Part shown: piece after piece, positions 25,964-35,255 of the stretch
Layout of the letters: each line of letters opens with the position of its first letter
How positions within the stretch are numbered: the stretch's first letter is position 1
Source: JAOUEA01 sp963825635
Lineage (GTDB): Bacteria > Actinomycetota > UBA4738 > HRBIN12
Direction: 5' to 3'
DNA length: 64,000 nt
Assembly (NCBI GenBank): GCA_963825635.1
Contig: CAWGTU010000003.1
Location: 558,001 to 622,000, forward strand
Notes under the pieces: generated by a model
What the model was told of the DNA's origin: nothing
What the model saw: only the letters and a program-made list of their open reading frames with translations
Database searches by the model: none
Program-made: the position numbers and the translations under genes

Positions 25964-26676
25964 GCCCGGGCTCCCGCCAGCGCGCTCGCGAGCAGCGCGG
26001 CGAACAGCGGCTGCCCCCCGGTGGGACCGACGTCGGGGTCCACAGCGTGCTCGGGGTGGGGCATCAGCCCGACGACGTTACCCGCCTCGTTGCGCACCCC
26101 CGCGATCGCGTCGAGCGACCCGTTGGGGTTCGAGCCCTCGCCGACCTCGCCGGTCCTGTCGGCGTACCGGAACACGACGAGCCCCTCGTCCTCGATGGCC
26201 CGCAGCTGCTCGGAGGTGGCGACGTACTGACCCTCGCCGTGCTTGATCGGGATCTCGATCACCTCGCCGGGTACGAGCTCGCCCGTGACCGGCGTCTGGG
26301 ACGACTCCACCCGCAGGAACACGTCACGACAGATGAACCGCAGCGACGCGTTGCGGATCAGCGCCCCCGGCAGCAGCCCCGCCTCGCAGAGGATCTGGAA
26401 CCCGTTACAGATGCCGAGGACGGGGCCCCCTCGATCCGCGAACGCCCGAACCTCGTCGAGGATCGGTGCGTGACCCGCGATCGCCCCGCACCGCAAGTAG
26501 TCGCCGTAGCTGAACCCGCCGGGCAGGACCACGGCGTCGACCCCCCGCAGGTCGTGGTCGGCGTGCCAGAGGGCGACGCCCTCCCCGCCCATGATCTCGA
26601 CCGCGCGCAGGGCGTCGCCGTCGTCGAGGGACCCCGGGAACGTGATCACGCCGACGCGGGGGGTCCCGACCGTCAT
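25960..26676 (-). CDS. purQ: FGAM synthase, glutaminase subunit
   Basis: Supplies ammonia from glutamine to PurL, 238 residues, a class I glutamine amidotransferase. The nucleophile is in LGICNGFQIL, preceded by VLPGGFSYGDYLRCGAIA. The His-Glu pair of the triad is in MPHPEHAV. The ATG overlaps the purS stop as ATGA and the stop overlaps the purL start, indicating strict co-translation. Confidence 0.97.
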   Translation of the reverse strand: MTVGTPRVGVITFPGSLDDGDALRAVEIMGGEGVALWHADHDLRGVDAVVLPGGFSYGDYLRCGAIAGHAPILDEVRAFADRGGPVLGICNGFQILCEAGLLPGALIRNASLRFICRDVFLRVESSQTPVTGELVPGEVIEIPIKHGEGQYVATSEQLRAIEDEGLVVFRYADRTGEVGEGSNPNGSLDAIAGVRNEAGNVVGLMPHPEHAVDPDVGPTGGQPLFAALLASALAGARA

Positions 26677-26948
26677 CCCGCTGACGCCCCGCCTTCGGAC
26701 CCGCTCGGCTCGAGCACACGGAAATCCTCGATCACCGGGTTCGAGAGGAGCCGCCGCGCGATATCTTCCACCTGGGCCCGCGCCTCGGGCTCGCTCGGCG
26801 CCTCGACGTCGAGCCGCACGTGACGCCCCACGTGCACGTCGGAGACGTCGGAGAACCCGAGCGCCGGGAGCGATGCTTCCACGGCCTTGCCTTGTGGGTC
26901 GGCCAGTCCCGGCTTCAGCGTGACCAACACCTCGAACGTGAATCTCAT
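26673..26948 (-). CDS. purS: FGAM synthase, PurS subunit
   Basis: A 91-residue small subunit that bridges PurL and PurQ. The sequence MRFTFEVLVTLKPGLADPQG, with KAVEASLPALGF and later ARRLLSNPVIEDFRV, is characteristic. A serine/glycine tail extends past the usual end. It overlaps both purC (upstream) and purQ (downstream) by 4 nt. Confidence 0.95.
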   Translation of the reverse strand: MRFTFEVLVTLKPGLADPQGKAVEASLPALGFSDVSDVHVGRHVRLDVEAPSEPEARAQVEDIARRLLSNPVIEDFRVLEPSGSEGGASAG

Positions 26949-27892
26949 GCGTGCTCCTCTCGGAGGCGGTCCAGGGCCGCGGCATCGGCCGTGGGAGCGC
27001 CATCGACGCCCATCGACCGCAGGTACTCGCCGAACGATCGACCGGTCACCCGCTCGTAGGCCTCGCGGTACCGGGCCGCCGTCCCGTCGACGACGTCGAG
27101 GGGGAGGGAGGGTGGCGGCGGGTCGCGATCCCACCCGCTGGCATCGAGCCAGTCGCGCACGTACTGCTTGTCGAAGCTCGGCTGGGCCTGCCCTGGCCGG
27201 TAGGTGTCGGCGGGCCAGAAGCGGCTGGAGTCGGGGGTGCCCACCTCGTCGACGAGCACGAGCTCGCCGCCGGTGAATCCGAACTCGAGCTTCGTGTCCG
27301 CCACGATCACCCCCCGCTCGGCGGCCGTCCCGGCGAGCCGCTCGTAGATACCGATCGTGAGCTCCCGCAGGCGCTCGTAGAGCCCGCGGCCGACGATGTC
27401 GACCGCCTGATCGGGCGTCACCGGGAGGTCGTGGCCCACCGCGGCCTTCGTGGTCGGCGTGAAGATCGGCTCGGGCAAGCGGTCGGACTCGACCAACCCC
27501 GTGGGCAGGCCGATCCCGCAGACCGCGCCGGTCTCGCGGTACTGGGCCCAGCCGCTGCCGCTCAGGTAGCCGCGCGCGACGCACTCGAGCGGCACCACGT
27601 CGGCGCGGCGCACGAGCAGCGCGCGGCCCGCCAGGCTCGGCTCGTCGGAGAACGGGCCCGGGAAGGATCCCCGATCGACGCTCACCACGTGGTTGCCGAT
27701 CAGGTCGGCGGTGCGATCGAACCAGTGCAGCGAGAGCCCCGTGAGCACCCGGCCCTTGTTCGGGATCGGCTCGGGCAGCACGACGTCGTACGCGCTGATG
27801 CGATCGGTGGCGACGAGCAGCAGGGTCTCGTCGCCCGCGTCGTAGACGTCGCGGACCTTGCCGCGGGCGAGCAGCTGTCCCGCCTTCGTCAC
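26945..27892 (-). CDS. purC: SAICAR synthetase
   Basis: Joins aspartate to CAIR using ATP, 315 residues, the long PurC type. Motifs: ARGKVRDVYDAGDETLLLVA with the glycine-rich nucleotide loop, DRISAYDVVLPEPIPNKG, VARGYLSGSGWAQY, VIVADTKLEFGF, VDEVGTPDSSRFW and PSFDKQYVRDWL. The GTG start overlaps the purB stop (GTGA). Confidence 0.96.
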   Translation of the reverse strand: MTKAGQLLARGKVRDVYDAGDETLLLVATDRISAYDVVLPEPIPNKGRVLTGLSLHWFDRTADLIGNHVVSVDRGSFPGPFSDEPSLAGRALLVRRADVVPLECVARGYLSGSGWAQYRETGAVCGIGLPTGLVESDRLPEPIFTPTTKAAVGHDLPVTPDQAVDIVGRGLYERLRELTIGIYERLAGTAAERGVIVADTKLEFGFTGGELVLVDEVGTPDSSRFWPADTYRPGQAQPSFDKQYVRDWLDASGWDRDPPPPSLPLDVVDGTAARYREAYERVTGRSFGEYLRSMGVDGAPTADAAALDRLREEHA

Positions 27893-29202
27893 GGGGCGTC
27901 CTCGACGGGGAGCTTCTCGAGCCGCTCGAACATCGGGCCCAGGTTGCGCAGGAACCGGGCGGGGTCGAACAGCCCCGCGAGGGCGGCGTCGTCGAGCGCC
28001 GCACGCACCTCGGGATCGGCGGTGACGGCGTCGCGGAAGCTCCCGCCGTCGTCCCACGCGGCGGCGGCCGAGCGCTGCACGATGCGGTAAGCGTCGTCGC
28101 GCGCGAGGCCGGCGTCCACCAGGGCCAGCAGGACCGATTGGCTGTACGCGATGCCGCCGTGCGCGTCGAGGTTCTCCCGCATGCGGTCGGGGAAGACGAC
28201 GAGCCCGCCGATCACGCGTGTGAGGTCGTCGAACATGAAGGCCAGCAGGCCCGTCGCGTCGGGGAAGATCAGGCGCTCGGCGCTCGAGTGGGAGATGTCG
28301 CGCTCGTGCCACAAGGTGACGTTCTCGAGCGCGGTGAGCGCGTGGCCGCGGATCACGCGCGCGAGACCGCTCACGCGCTCGGAGGCGACCGGGTTCCGCT
28401 TGTGCGGCATCGCGCTGGAGCCCTTCTGCCCCTCGGCGAACGGCTCCTGCACCTCGCGCACCTCGGTGCGTGCGAGGTGGCGGATCTCGGTCGCGATCGC
28501 GTCGAGCGTCGACGCGGTGATCGCGAGGGTCGCCATGAGCTCAGCGTGACGGTCGCGCTGGATCACCTGGGTGCTCACCTCGGCCGGCGTCAGGCCGAGC
28601 CTGGCGCAGACGAGCTGTTCGACGCGAGGATCGACAGCGCTGTAGGAGCCCACGACGCCACTGAACGCGCCCACGCTCACCGCTTCGCGAGCCCGTCGGA
28701 GCCGGTCGCGGTCGCGATCGAGCTCGAAGGCCCAGACCGCGAGCTTGTGTCCGAACGAGGTGGGCTCGGCGTGCACCCCGTGGCTGCGGCCGATGATCGG
28801 CGTGTCGCGGTGCACGAGCGCCGTGTGCCTCACCACGACGAGCAGGCGTTCGAGCCGGTCGAGCAGCACGTCGGCGGCCGCGCGCAGCTGCAGGCCGAAC
28901 GCCGTGTCGAGCACGTCGCTCGACGTGAGTCCGTAGTGGATCCACCGGCCCTGCTCCCCGATCGAGCCGGCGACCACGTCGACGAAGGCCGCGATGTCGT
29001 GGCGGGTGATCTGCTCGCGCTCGAGCACGGCCTCGACCGTGAACGCCGCTCGCTCACGACACGCGACCGCATCGGCGGGGGGCACGACCCCGAGCTCGGC
29101 CCAGGCCTCCACGGCGAGCAGCTCGATCTCGAGCCAGTGCCCGAGCCTGACCTCGTCGGACCAGATCGCCGAGATCTCGGGCACGTCGTAGCGTGGGATC
29201 AA
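27889..29202 (-). CDS. purB: Adenylosuccinate lyase
   Basis: Cleaves SAICAR and adenylosuccinate, releasing fumarate, 437 residues. Signatures: IHYGLTSSDVLDTAFGLQL, IGRSHGVHAEPTSFGHK, and the fumarase/aspartase loop QKGSSAMPHKRNPVASE with the catalytic serine. The start is TTG: it overlaps the purE stop as TTGA, has GGAGGG about 9 nt upstream, and begins the standard IPRYDVPEISAIWSD sequence. Rare TTG use may lower its translation relative to neighbours. Confidence 0.96.
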   Translation of the reverse strand: MIPRYDVPEISAIWSDEVRLGHWLEIELLAVEAWAELGVVPPADAVACRERAAFTVEAVLEREQITRHDIAAFVDVVAGSIGEQGRWIHYGLTSSDVLDTAFGLQLRAAADVLLDRLERLLVVVRHTALVHRDTPIIGRSHGVHAEPTSFGHKLAVWAFELDRDRDRLRRAREAVSVGAFSGVVGSYSAVDPRVEQLVCARLGLTPAEVSTQVIQRDRHAELMATLAITASTLDAIATEIRHLARTEVREVQEPFAEGQKGSSAMPHKRNPVASERVSGLARVIRGHALTALENVTLWHERDISHSSAERLIFPDATGLLAFMFDDLTRVIGGLVVFPDRMRENLDAHGGIAYSQSVLLALVDAGLARDDAYRIVQRSAAAAWDDGGSFRDAVTADPEVRAALDDAALAGLFDPARFLRNLGPMFERLEKLPVEDAP

Positions 29203-29671
29203 AGCTTCAGGCCCTCCGCGAGATCGTCCTTGAACCGCCAGAGGGCGGCCTGGACCTCGGTGTCTCCGATCCCCACGATCTGGGCCGCGAGGACGGCCGC
29301 GTTGACCGACGCATCGACGCCCACCGTCGCGACGGGCACCCCGGTCGGCATCTGAGCGGTGATCGCGAGCGCCTCGTACCCGAGCATCTGGGGGGAGGTC
29401 GCGATCGGCACGCCGATCACTGGAAGGATCGTGCGGGCCGCCACGGCCGCGGCGAGGTGGCCGGACATGCCGGTGGAGCAGATGATCACCTTCAGCCCGC
29501 GCTCGAACGCGGTGCGAGCGTACTCGTCGACCAGATCGGGGTTCCGCGACGACGACATGATGCGGATCTCGTGGCCGACCCCGAACTTCTCGAGGATCAG
29601 TCCCGCCTGACGCATCGTGCCCAACTCGCTGGGCGAGGCCGCCAGCACCCCGGCCCGTGTGGTCTCGTCGG

Positions 29672-29675
<4 letters not shown>
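29199..29675 (-). CDS. purE: PurE-family AIR carboxylase/mutase, atypical active site
   Basis: A 158-residue PurE-fold protein located where purE belongs in the operon. It retains ARTILPVIGVPIATS, AITAQMPTGVPVATVGVD and NAAVLAAQIVG. Relative to E. coli PurE, the GSxSD phosphate/substrate loop reads ASPSE (Gly to Ala13, Asp to Glu17), and the SAHRTP motif reads SSSRNP, so the catalytic His45 is Ser43. The later conserved His is kept (SGHLAAA, His73). No purK lies in the window. It may be a divergent AIR carboxylase using CO2 or a changed mutase. The GTG start overlaps the purD stop. Confidence 0.85.
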
Positions 29676-30955
<1,280 letters not shown>

Positions 30956-30999
30956 CGAGCGGCCCTCACGGGTGCTCGTCGCGTCGCCATGGCCGGAGT

Positions 31000-31827
31000 C
31001 TACCGAGGGGACCGCGCGACCCTCGCACGGTCGGCGCTGCCGGGGATCGGCGAGGCGAGCACCGCGAGGAGTCCGCACGCGGTGGCCAGCACCACGACGA
31101 CCACCTCGGAGCGCTGGGGGGCATCGAGCCAGACCGAGGGCACCACGGGCAACGCCATCAGCACACCCGGCACGCGACCCGTGAGGAAGCTGATGACCGC
31201 GGCCACGACGGCCAGGGCCAGGCCGATCCCGAGGACCGCGGGGAACTCCGTGGCCGCAGGGAGCACCGTGCGTGTGGTCGGATCGTCGCCGGCGCCGAAC
31301 GCGACCACCGACACGGCCCACGCCGCGATCGCGACCGCAGATCCGAGCGCGGTCGCCACCGCGATGCGGTCGAGCAGCCACGGTCCTCGGTCGGGCAGCC
31401 GGAGCGGTCCCGAGCCGAGTGCCCCGGCGGTCGCGGCACGAACCTCCGCGAACGACCTCGTCCACGCGCCGGCCAGCGACGCGGGGAATCCTCGGGCCGC
31501 GATCATCCCGGCCACCTCGGCCGCCGGCGCCGCGAACAGCAGCACCATCGCCATCGTTTCGGTGTCCTCCAACAGCGCGCCGATCGAGATCGCCGGGAGC
31601 GCGACCACCACGCCGGCGTTCCTGCCGGTCGCGAGGAACAGGATGCTCGCCGCCGCGAACGCGGCCGCCGAGAGCACGGCGAGCCCCGTCGGAGGTTCGG
31701 ACGGGAAGTCCTGTCCGGTGAGCCAGGTGATCGCGATCGGTGCGGCCGCCAAAAGCCCGAGCAACGTGAGCGAGAGCGCGATCCGACGCAACCTATCGGC
31801 CCGGATCGGGCCGGCGGGGATGCTCAC
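31000..31827 (-). CDS. Polytopic membrane protein of unknown function
   Basis: A 275-residue protein with about eight hydrophobic helices, for example LLGLLAAAPIAITWLTG, VLLFAAPAAEVAGMIAARG and VVVVVLATACGLLAVLAS. No transporter family motif is recognised. The GTG start overlaps the purA stop as GTGA, so it is translated together with adenylosuccinate synthetase and sits just before purD. This position suggests a role tied to purine supply, for instance transport, but only context supports that. Confidence 0.75.
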   Translation of the reverse strand: MSIPAGPIRADRLRRIALSLTLLGLLAAAPIAITWLTGQDFPSEPPTGLAVLSAAAFAAASILFLATGRNAGVVVALPAISIGALLEDTETMAMVLLFAAPAAEVAGMIAARGFPASLAGAWTRSFAEVRAATAGALGSGPLRLPDRGPWLLDRIAVATALGSAVAIAAWAVSVVAFGAGDDPTTRTVLPAATEFPAVLGIGLALAVVAAVISFLTGRVPGVLMALPVVPSVWLDAPQRSEVVVVVLATACGLLAVLASPIPGSADRARVARSPR

Positions 31828-33098
31828 GCGACCGGCAGGCTCTGTTCGCGGGCGGGGCCGATGCTCACGAGGCTGGCCGGCACCCCGACGAGCTCCTCCA
31901 TGCGGCGCACGTAGGCCTGCGCCTGCTTCGGGAGCTCGTCGAAGGAGCGGCACTCGTCGATCTCCTCGTGCCAGCCCTCGAGCTCCTCGTAGATCGGACT
32001 GGCGTCGTGGAACACCGACTGGTGCGGTGGCATGTCGTCGAACGTCTGACCGTACGCCCGGTAGCCGGTGCAGATCTTCACGGTCTCGAGTCCGCTCAGC
32101 ACGTCGAGCTTCGTGATCACGACCTCGGTGAGGCCGTTCAGCCGCGCCGCGTATCGTCCGAGACACGCGTCGAACCAGCCGCATCGGCGCTGGCGCCCGG
32201 TCACCGTGCCGAACTCCTTGCCACGGGTGCCGAGCCGTTCGCCGACCTCGTCGTGGAGCTCCGTGGGGAACGGGCCCGCGCCGACCCTCGTGATGTAGGC
32301 CTTCATGATGCCCACCACACGGTCGACCCAGTGCGGACCGATGCCCGCGCTCGCGAGGGCGCTGCCCGCCACCGGGTTCGACGAGGTGACGAACGGGTAC
32401 GTGCCGTGGTCGAGGTCGAGCAGCACGCCCTGCGCCCCCTCGAACATCACGTGCTTCCCGCCTCGCAGGGCCTCGTACAGGAGCGAGCCCGTGTCGACGA
32501 CGTGGGGCTGGATGCGGTCGGCGAGCCCCATGTACTCGTCGACGATGCGCTCGGCGTCGAGCGGCAACCGGTTGTAGATCTTCGTGAGGATCAGGTTCTT
32601 CTCCCGAAGCACGACCTCGAGCTTCTCGCGGAAGATCTTCTCGTCGAAGAGGTCCTGGATGCGCAGACCGATGCGGGCGGCCTTGTCGCCGTAGGCAGGC
32701 CCGATGCCTCGCTTGGTCGTGCCGAGGGCGTTCTTGCCGAGGAAGCGCTCGGTGACCTTCTCGATCTCGAGGTGGTACGGCATGATCATGTGCGCGTTGC
32801 CGCTCACGACGAGACGGGAGACGTCGACGCCGGTCTCACGGACCTGATCCATCTCCTTCATCAGATGGCGTGGATCGACGACGACCCCGTCGGCGATGAC
32901 CGACGTGATGTGCGGGTAGAGGATGCCCGAGGGGATGAGCTGCAGCTTCAGCAGCCGGCCCTCGGCGATCACGGTGTGGCCCGCGTTGTTGCCGCCCTGG
33001 TAGCGGACCACGTAGTCCATGCGATCGGCGAGGTAGTCGACCGCCTTGCCCTTGCCTTCGTCCCCCCACTGGGTGCCGAGCACGATCGAGGCAGGCAT
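31824..33098 (-). CDS. purA: Adenylosuccinate synthetase
   Basis: GTP-dependent conversion of IMP plus aspartate to adenylosuccinate, 424 residues. The P-loop-like GTQWGDEGKGKAVDYLAD lies near the N terminus, followed by GGNNAGHTV, the IMP-binding GTTKRGIGPAYGDKAARIGL, FEGAQGVLLDLDHGTYPFVT and the late TGRQRRCGWFD. The ATG has no ribosome binding site; TAGACT ends 9 nt upstream, suggesting a leaderless mRNA. It is followed by a coupled membrane-protein gene. Confidence 0.97.
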   Translation of the reverse strand: MPASIVLGTQWGDEGKGKAVDYLADRMDYVVRYQGGNNAGHTVIAEGRLLKLQLIPSGILYPHITSVIADGVVVDPRHLMKEMDQVRETGVDVSRLVVSGNAHMIMPYHLEIEKVTERFLGKNALGTTKRGIGPAYGDKAARIGLRIQDLFDEKIFREKLEVVLREKNLILTKIYNRLPLDAERIVDEYMGLADRIQPHVVDTGSLLYEALRGGKHVMFEGAQGVLLDLDHGTYPFVTSSNPVAGSALASAGIGPHWVDRVVGIMKAYITRVGAGPFPTELHDEVGERLGTRGKEFGTVTGRQRRCGWFDACLGRYAARLNGLTEVVITKLDVLSGLETVKICTGYRAYGQTFDDMPPHQSVFHDASPIYEELEGWHEEIDECRSFDELPKQAQAYVRRMEELVGVPASLVSIGPAREQSLPVA

Positions 33099-33234
33099 GA
33101 CGCGGCAAGTCTACCGGCGGGAGCATCCGGCCAGATCGCCGTCGAGCCACCCAGTCGTGACGACGGTGTGACGCTCGTGTGAAATGGGGCTCGGATGCGT
33201 GGCAACGCCGCCTCGTGGGGGTACAACTCCACTC

Positions 33235-33420
33235 ATGGACCGCAACGAACTTCTCCGAGCGCTGACGTCGGCGGCCACCCCGCACCAGACGTCGAGCGCG
33301 ATGTCAGAGGCCCGCTCATGGCTGGCCGAGCACCCCGACGACGACGTCGTCCGTGAGGCCGTGCAGCACCTGGCCCGCATGGAGCGCGAGCACTGGGGGC
33401 TGAGCAGCGCCCACCGCTGA
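33235..33420 (+). CDS. Small hypothetical protein
   Basis: A 61-residue soluble, helical, acidic-basic protein starting MDRNELLRALTSAATPHQTS, with no recognised domain. TACAAC lies 8 nt before the ATG, so a leaderless start is possible. An in-frame ATG 17 codons upstream is less likely. It stands between divergent purA and the ABC ATPase gene on the plus strand. Composition and codon pattern look coding, but no homologue is known to me. Confidence 0.55.
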   Translation: MDRNELLRALTSAATPHQTSSAMSEARSWLAEHPDDDVVREAVQHLARMEREHWGLSSAHR

Positions 33421-33461
33421 ACCGAGCGCGTCGCCACTGCTCATCCGAACGAACCTGAGCG

Positions 33462-34259
33462 ATGACGAAGCCGCCGGTCGTCCGCCTGGACGACGTCGTG
33501 GTACGAGCGGACGGCAGAACCGTGCTCGGCCCAATCTCCCTGCGCATCTCTGCCGATGACCGGTGGGTGGTCCTCGGCCCTAACGGCTGCGGCAAGACCA
33601 CCTTGGCGGCGGTGATCGGCGCTCACCTGCAGCCGTCGGCCGGCACGGCCGAGGTGCTCGGTGTCACCTTCGGACGCGGCGACCTCCGCCGGCTCCGCGA
33701 ACGGATCGGCTCCTCCAGTCACGCCGTATCGGACCAGCTCTCGCCGCGCATCAGCGTGGTCGACGTCGTGCTGACGGGGAAGCGTTCGGCACTGGCTGCC
33801 TGGCTGCAGGGGTACGACGAGGCCGATCGCCTCCACGCCATGGCGTTGCTCGCCGATGTGGGCTGTGCCGACCTCGCCTCGAGGGCATTCGGCTCGTGCA
33901 GTCAGGGGGAGCGGCAGCGGACCCTGCTCGCCCGGGCGATGTTCGGCGACCCCGAATTGCTGATCCTGGACGAGCCCTCGGCCGGTCTCGATCTCTCAGC
34001 CCGCGAGCGCCTGCTCGCGGCCATCGATTCTGGCTTCGGCCGACGACCTCTCAAGGCCCTCGTCTTCACGACCCACCATCTCGAGGAGATCCCCCGCACC
34101 ATCTCGCACGCCGCGCTCCTGCGCGGCGGACGATTGGTGGCGTCCGGGCCGGTCGATCAGGTGCTCACCGACGGATCCGTCTCGACCTGCTTCGACGTCC
34201 CGATCGAGGTGGGTCGCCGTCGTGGCCGCTGGTTCGCGTCGACTCAGAGCCTGCGGTAG
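33462..34259 (+). CDS. Orphan ABC transporter ATP-binding protein
   Basis: A 265-residue ABC ATPase. Walker A is GPNGCGKTT, the signature region reads FGSCSQGERQR (SQGE in place of the usual SGGQ), Walker B is LLILDEPSAGLDLSARE, and the switch histidine is in TTHHLEEIP. The overall form resembles ModF/PhnC-like or iron-type ATPases that occur singly. No permease or binding protein is next to it. It overlaps the convergent downstream gene by 16 nt. Confidence 0.9.
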   Translation: MTKPPVVRLDDVVVRADGRTVLGPISLRISADDRWVVLGPNGCGKTTLAAVIGAHLQPSAGTAEVLGVTFGRGDLRRLRERIGSSSHAVSDQLSPRISVVDVVLTGKRSALAAWLQGYDEADRLHAMALLADVGCADLASRAFGSCSQGERQRTLLARAMFGDPELLILDEPSAGLDLSARERLLAAIDSGFGRRPLKALVFTTHHLEEIPRTISHAALLRGGRLVASGPVDQVLTDGSVSTCFDVPIEVGRRRGRWFASTQSLR

Positions 34260-35074
34260 ACGAACACCACCGTCGCTTCCGCTCGCGGAGCCAACGTGCC
34301 GATCTCATACGTGATCTGGGGGTATCCACCCCCGACGAGTTCGTCCGGCACCATAGAGGGGTCGGCGCCGCAGTAGAGCGGGATGTCGATGTCGGTCGCG
34401 ACACCCGCGATGTGCGGCTTCCCGACGCTCCGCGCCATCATCACGAGCCCGCGGGCGCTGCCGTCAGCGTCGTGCTCCCACCACTGGAAGACCGAATCGG
34501 CGGTGGTCGCGACGTTGAAGAAGGGGTCGCCGTCCCTCGAGTGGGACGCTGCGCTCCTCATCAGCGACAGCTCCCTGACCGTGGTCGCCCCGACGTTGCG
34601 AACCGTCATCGTCACCGTCACGTCCTTCTCGCTCGCGTCGGGCGCGGCCCAGGTCTGGGTCAGGCGCAACCGTCCATCGAGCGTCCTGCGCACGATCGTG
34701 AGCGGGAACTTCCCGGGCTTCGGCTGGGTCACCGACGCCGAGGCAAGACCCGCCTCGCCGTTCAGGCCTGGGACCTCGTCCTCGTCGATCGGCATGTCGT
34801 AGGCGAACGCCTCGTCGGCGCCCTTGCAGAATGCATATCCCTCGTCGAAGGCGGTCATCTGAACGCCCTTGGGGGATTCGAACAGCAGGTTCCCGTGGCG
34901 CGTGACCGCCACCCGCATGAAGCTCGCCCCGCCCCCGGTCGTCACGTCGGCGGCGATCGCCGATGTGGGAGCCCGTTCATCGGTCGTCGCTCCGCCGGAC
35001 ACCGCTGCGGGAGCGATCAGAGCCGCCGCCGTCAGCAGAGCGACGACGACGCGCCAACTCGTGAGCCTCGTCAT
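34244..35074 (-). CDS. Secreted protein of unknown function
   Basis: A 276-residue protein with a signal peptide (MTRLTSWRVVVALLTAAALI, cut near AVSGGAT). The mature part is beta-rich with repeated V-T-x-T segments such as VTVTMTVRNVGATTVRELSL, resembling extracellular beta-sandwich proteins. No catalytic motif is seen. The ATG was chosen over an upstream GTG because AGAGGAGGTGA sits 6-8 nt before it. It overlaps the 3' end of the ABC ATPase gene in convergent orientation. Confidence 0.75.
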   Translation of the reverse strand: MTRLTSWRVVVALLTAAALIAPAAVSGGATTDERAPTSAIAADVTTGGGASFMRVAVTRHGNLLFESPKGVQMTAFDEGYAFCKGADEAFAYDMPIDEDEVPGLNGEAGLASASVTQPKPGKFPLTIVRRTLDGRLRLTQTWAAPDASEKDVTVTMTVRNVGATTVRELSLMRSAASHSRDGDPFFNVATTADSVFQWWEHDADGSARGLVMMARSVGKPHIAGVATDIDIPLYCGADPSMVPDELVGGGYPQITYEIGTLAPRAEATVVFVYRRL

Positions 35075-35255
35075 CGGTCTCACCTCCTCTGCGCGCGCAT
35101 CTCGCGCCTACCGACAGCGTGGCAGTGGCCCGGTACCGGCCCGAAGGCGCCCGGCCCGTCACCCGCGGGACCGATCCGTCGACCGTGTCGTTACAGCCCG
35201 GCGTACCGGCGGCCGACAGGGAACAGGTACCCTCGACCGGGACCCGCCACCGCTC

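Noticed and set aside
30956..30999. Purine riboswitch ahead of purD, purF or purA
   Set aside because: purF and purA appear leaderless and purD has only a short leader. No guanine, adenine or PRPP aptamer core is visible.
34869..35255. N-terminal extension of the GH25 lysozyme gene
   Set aside because: The extension overlaps the start of the divergent secreted-protein gene, and a proper signal peptide begins only at the chosen ATG.
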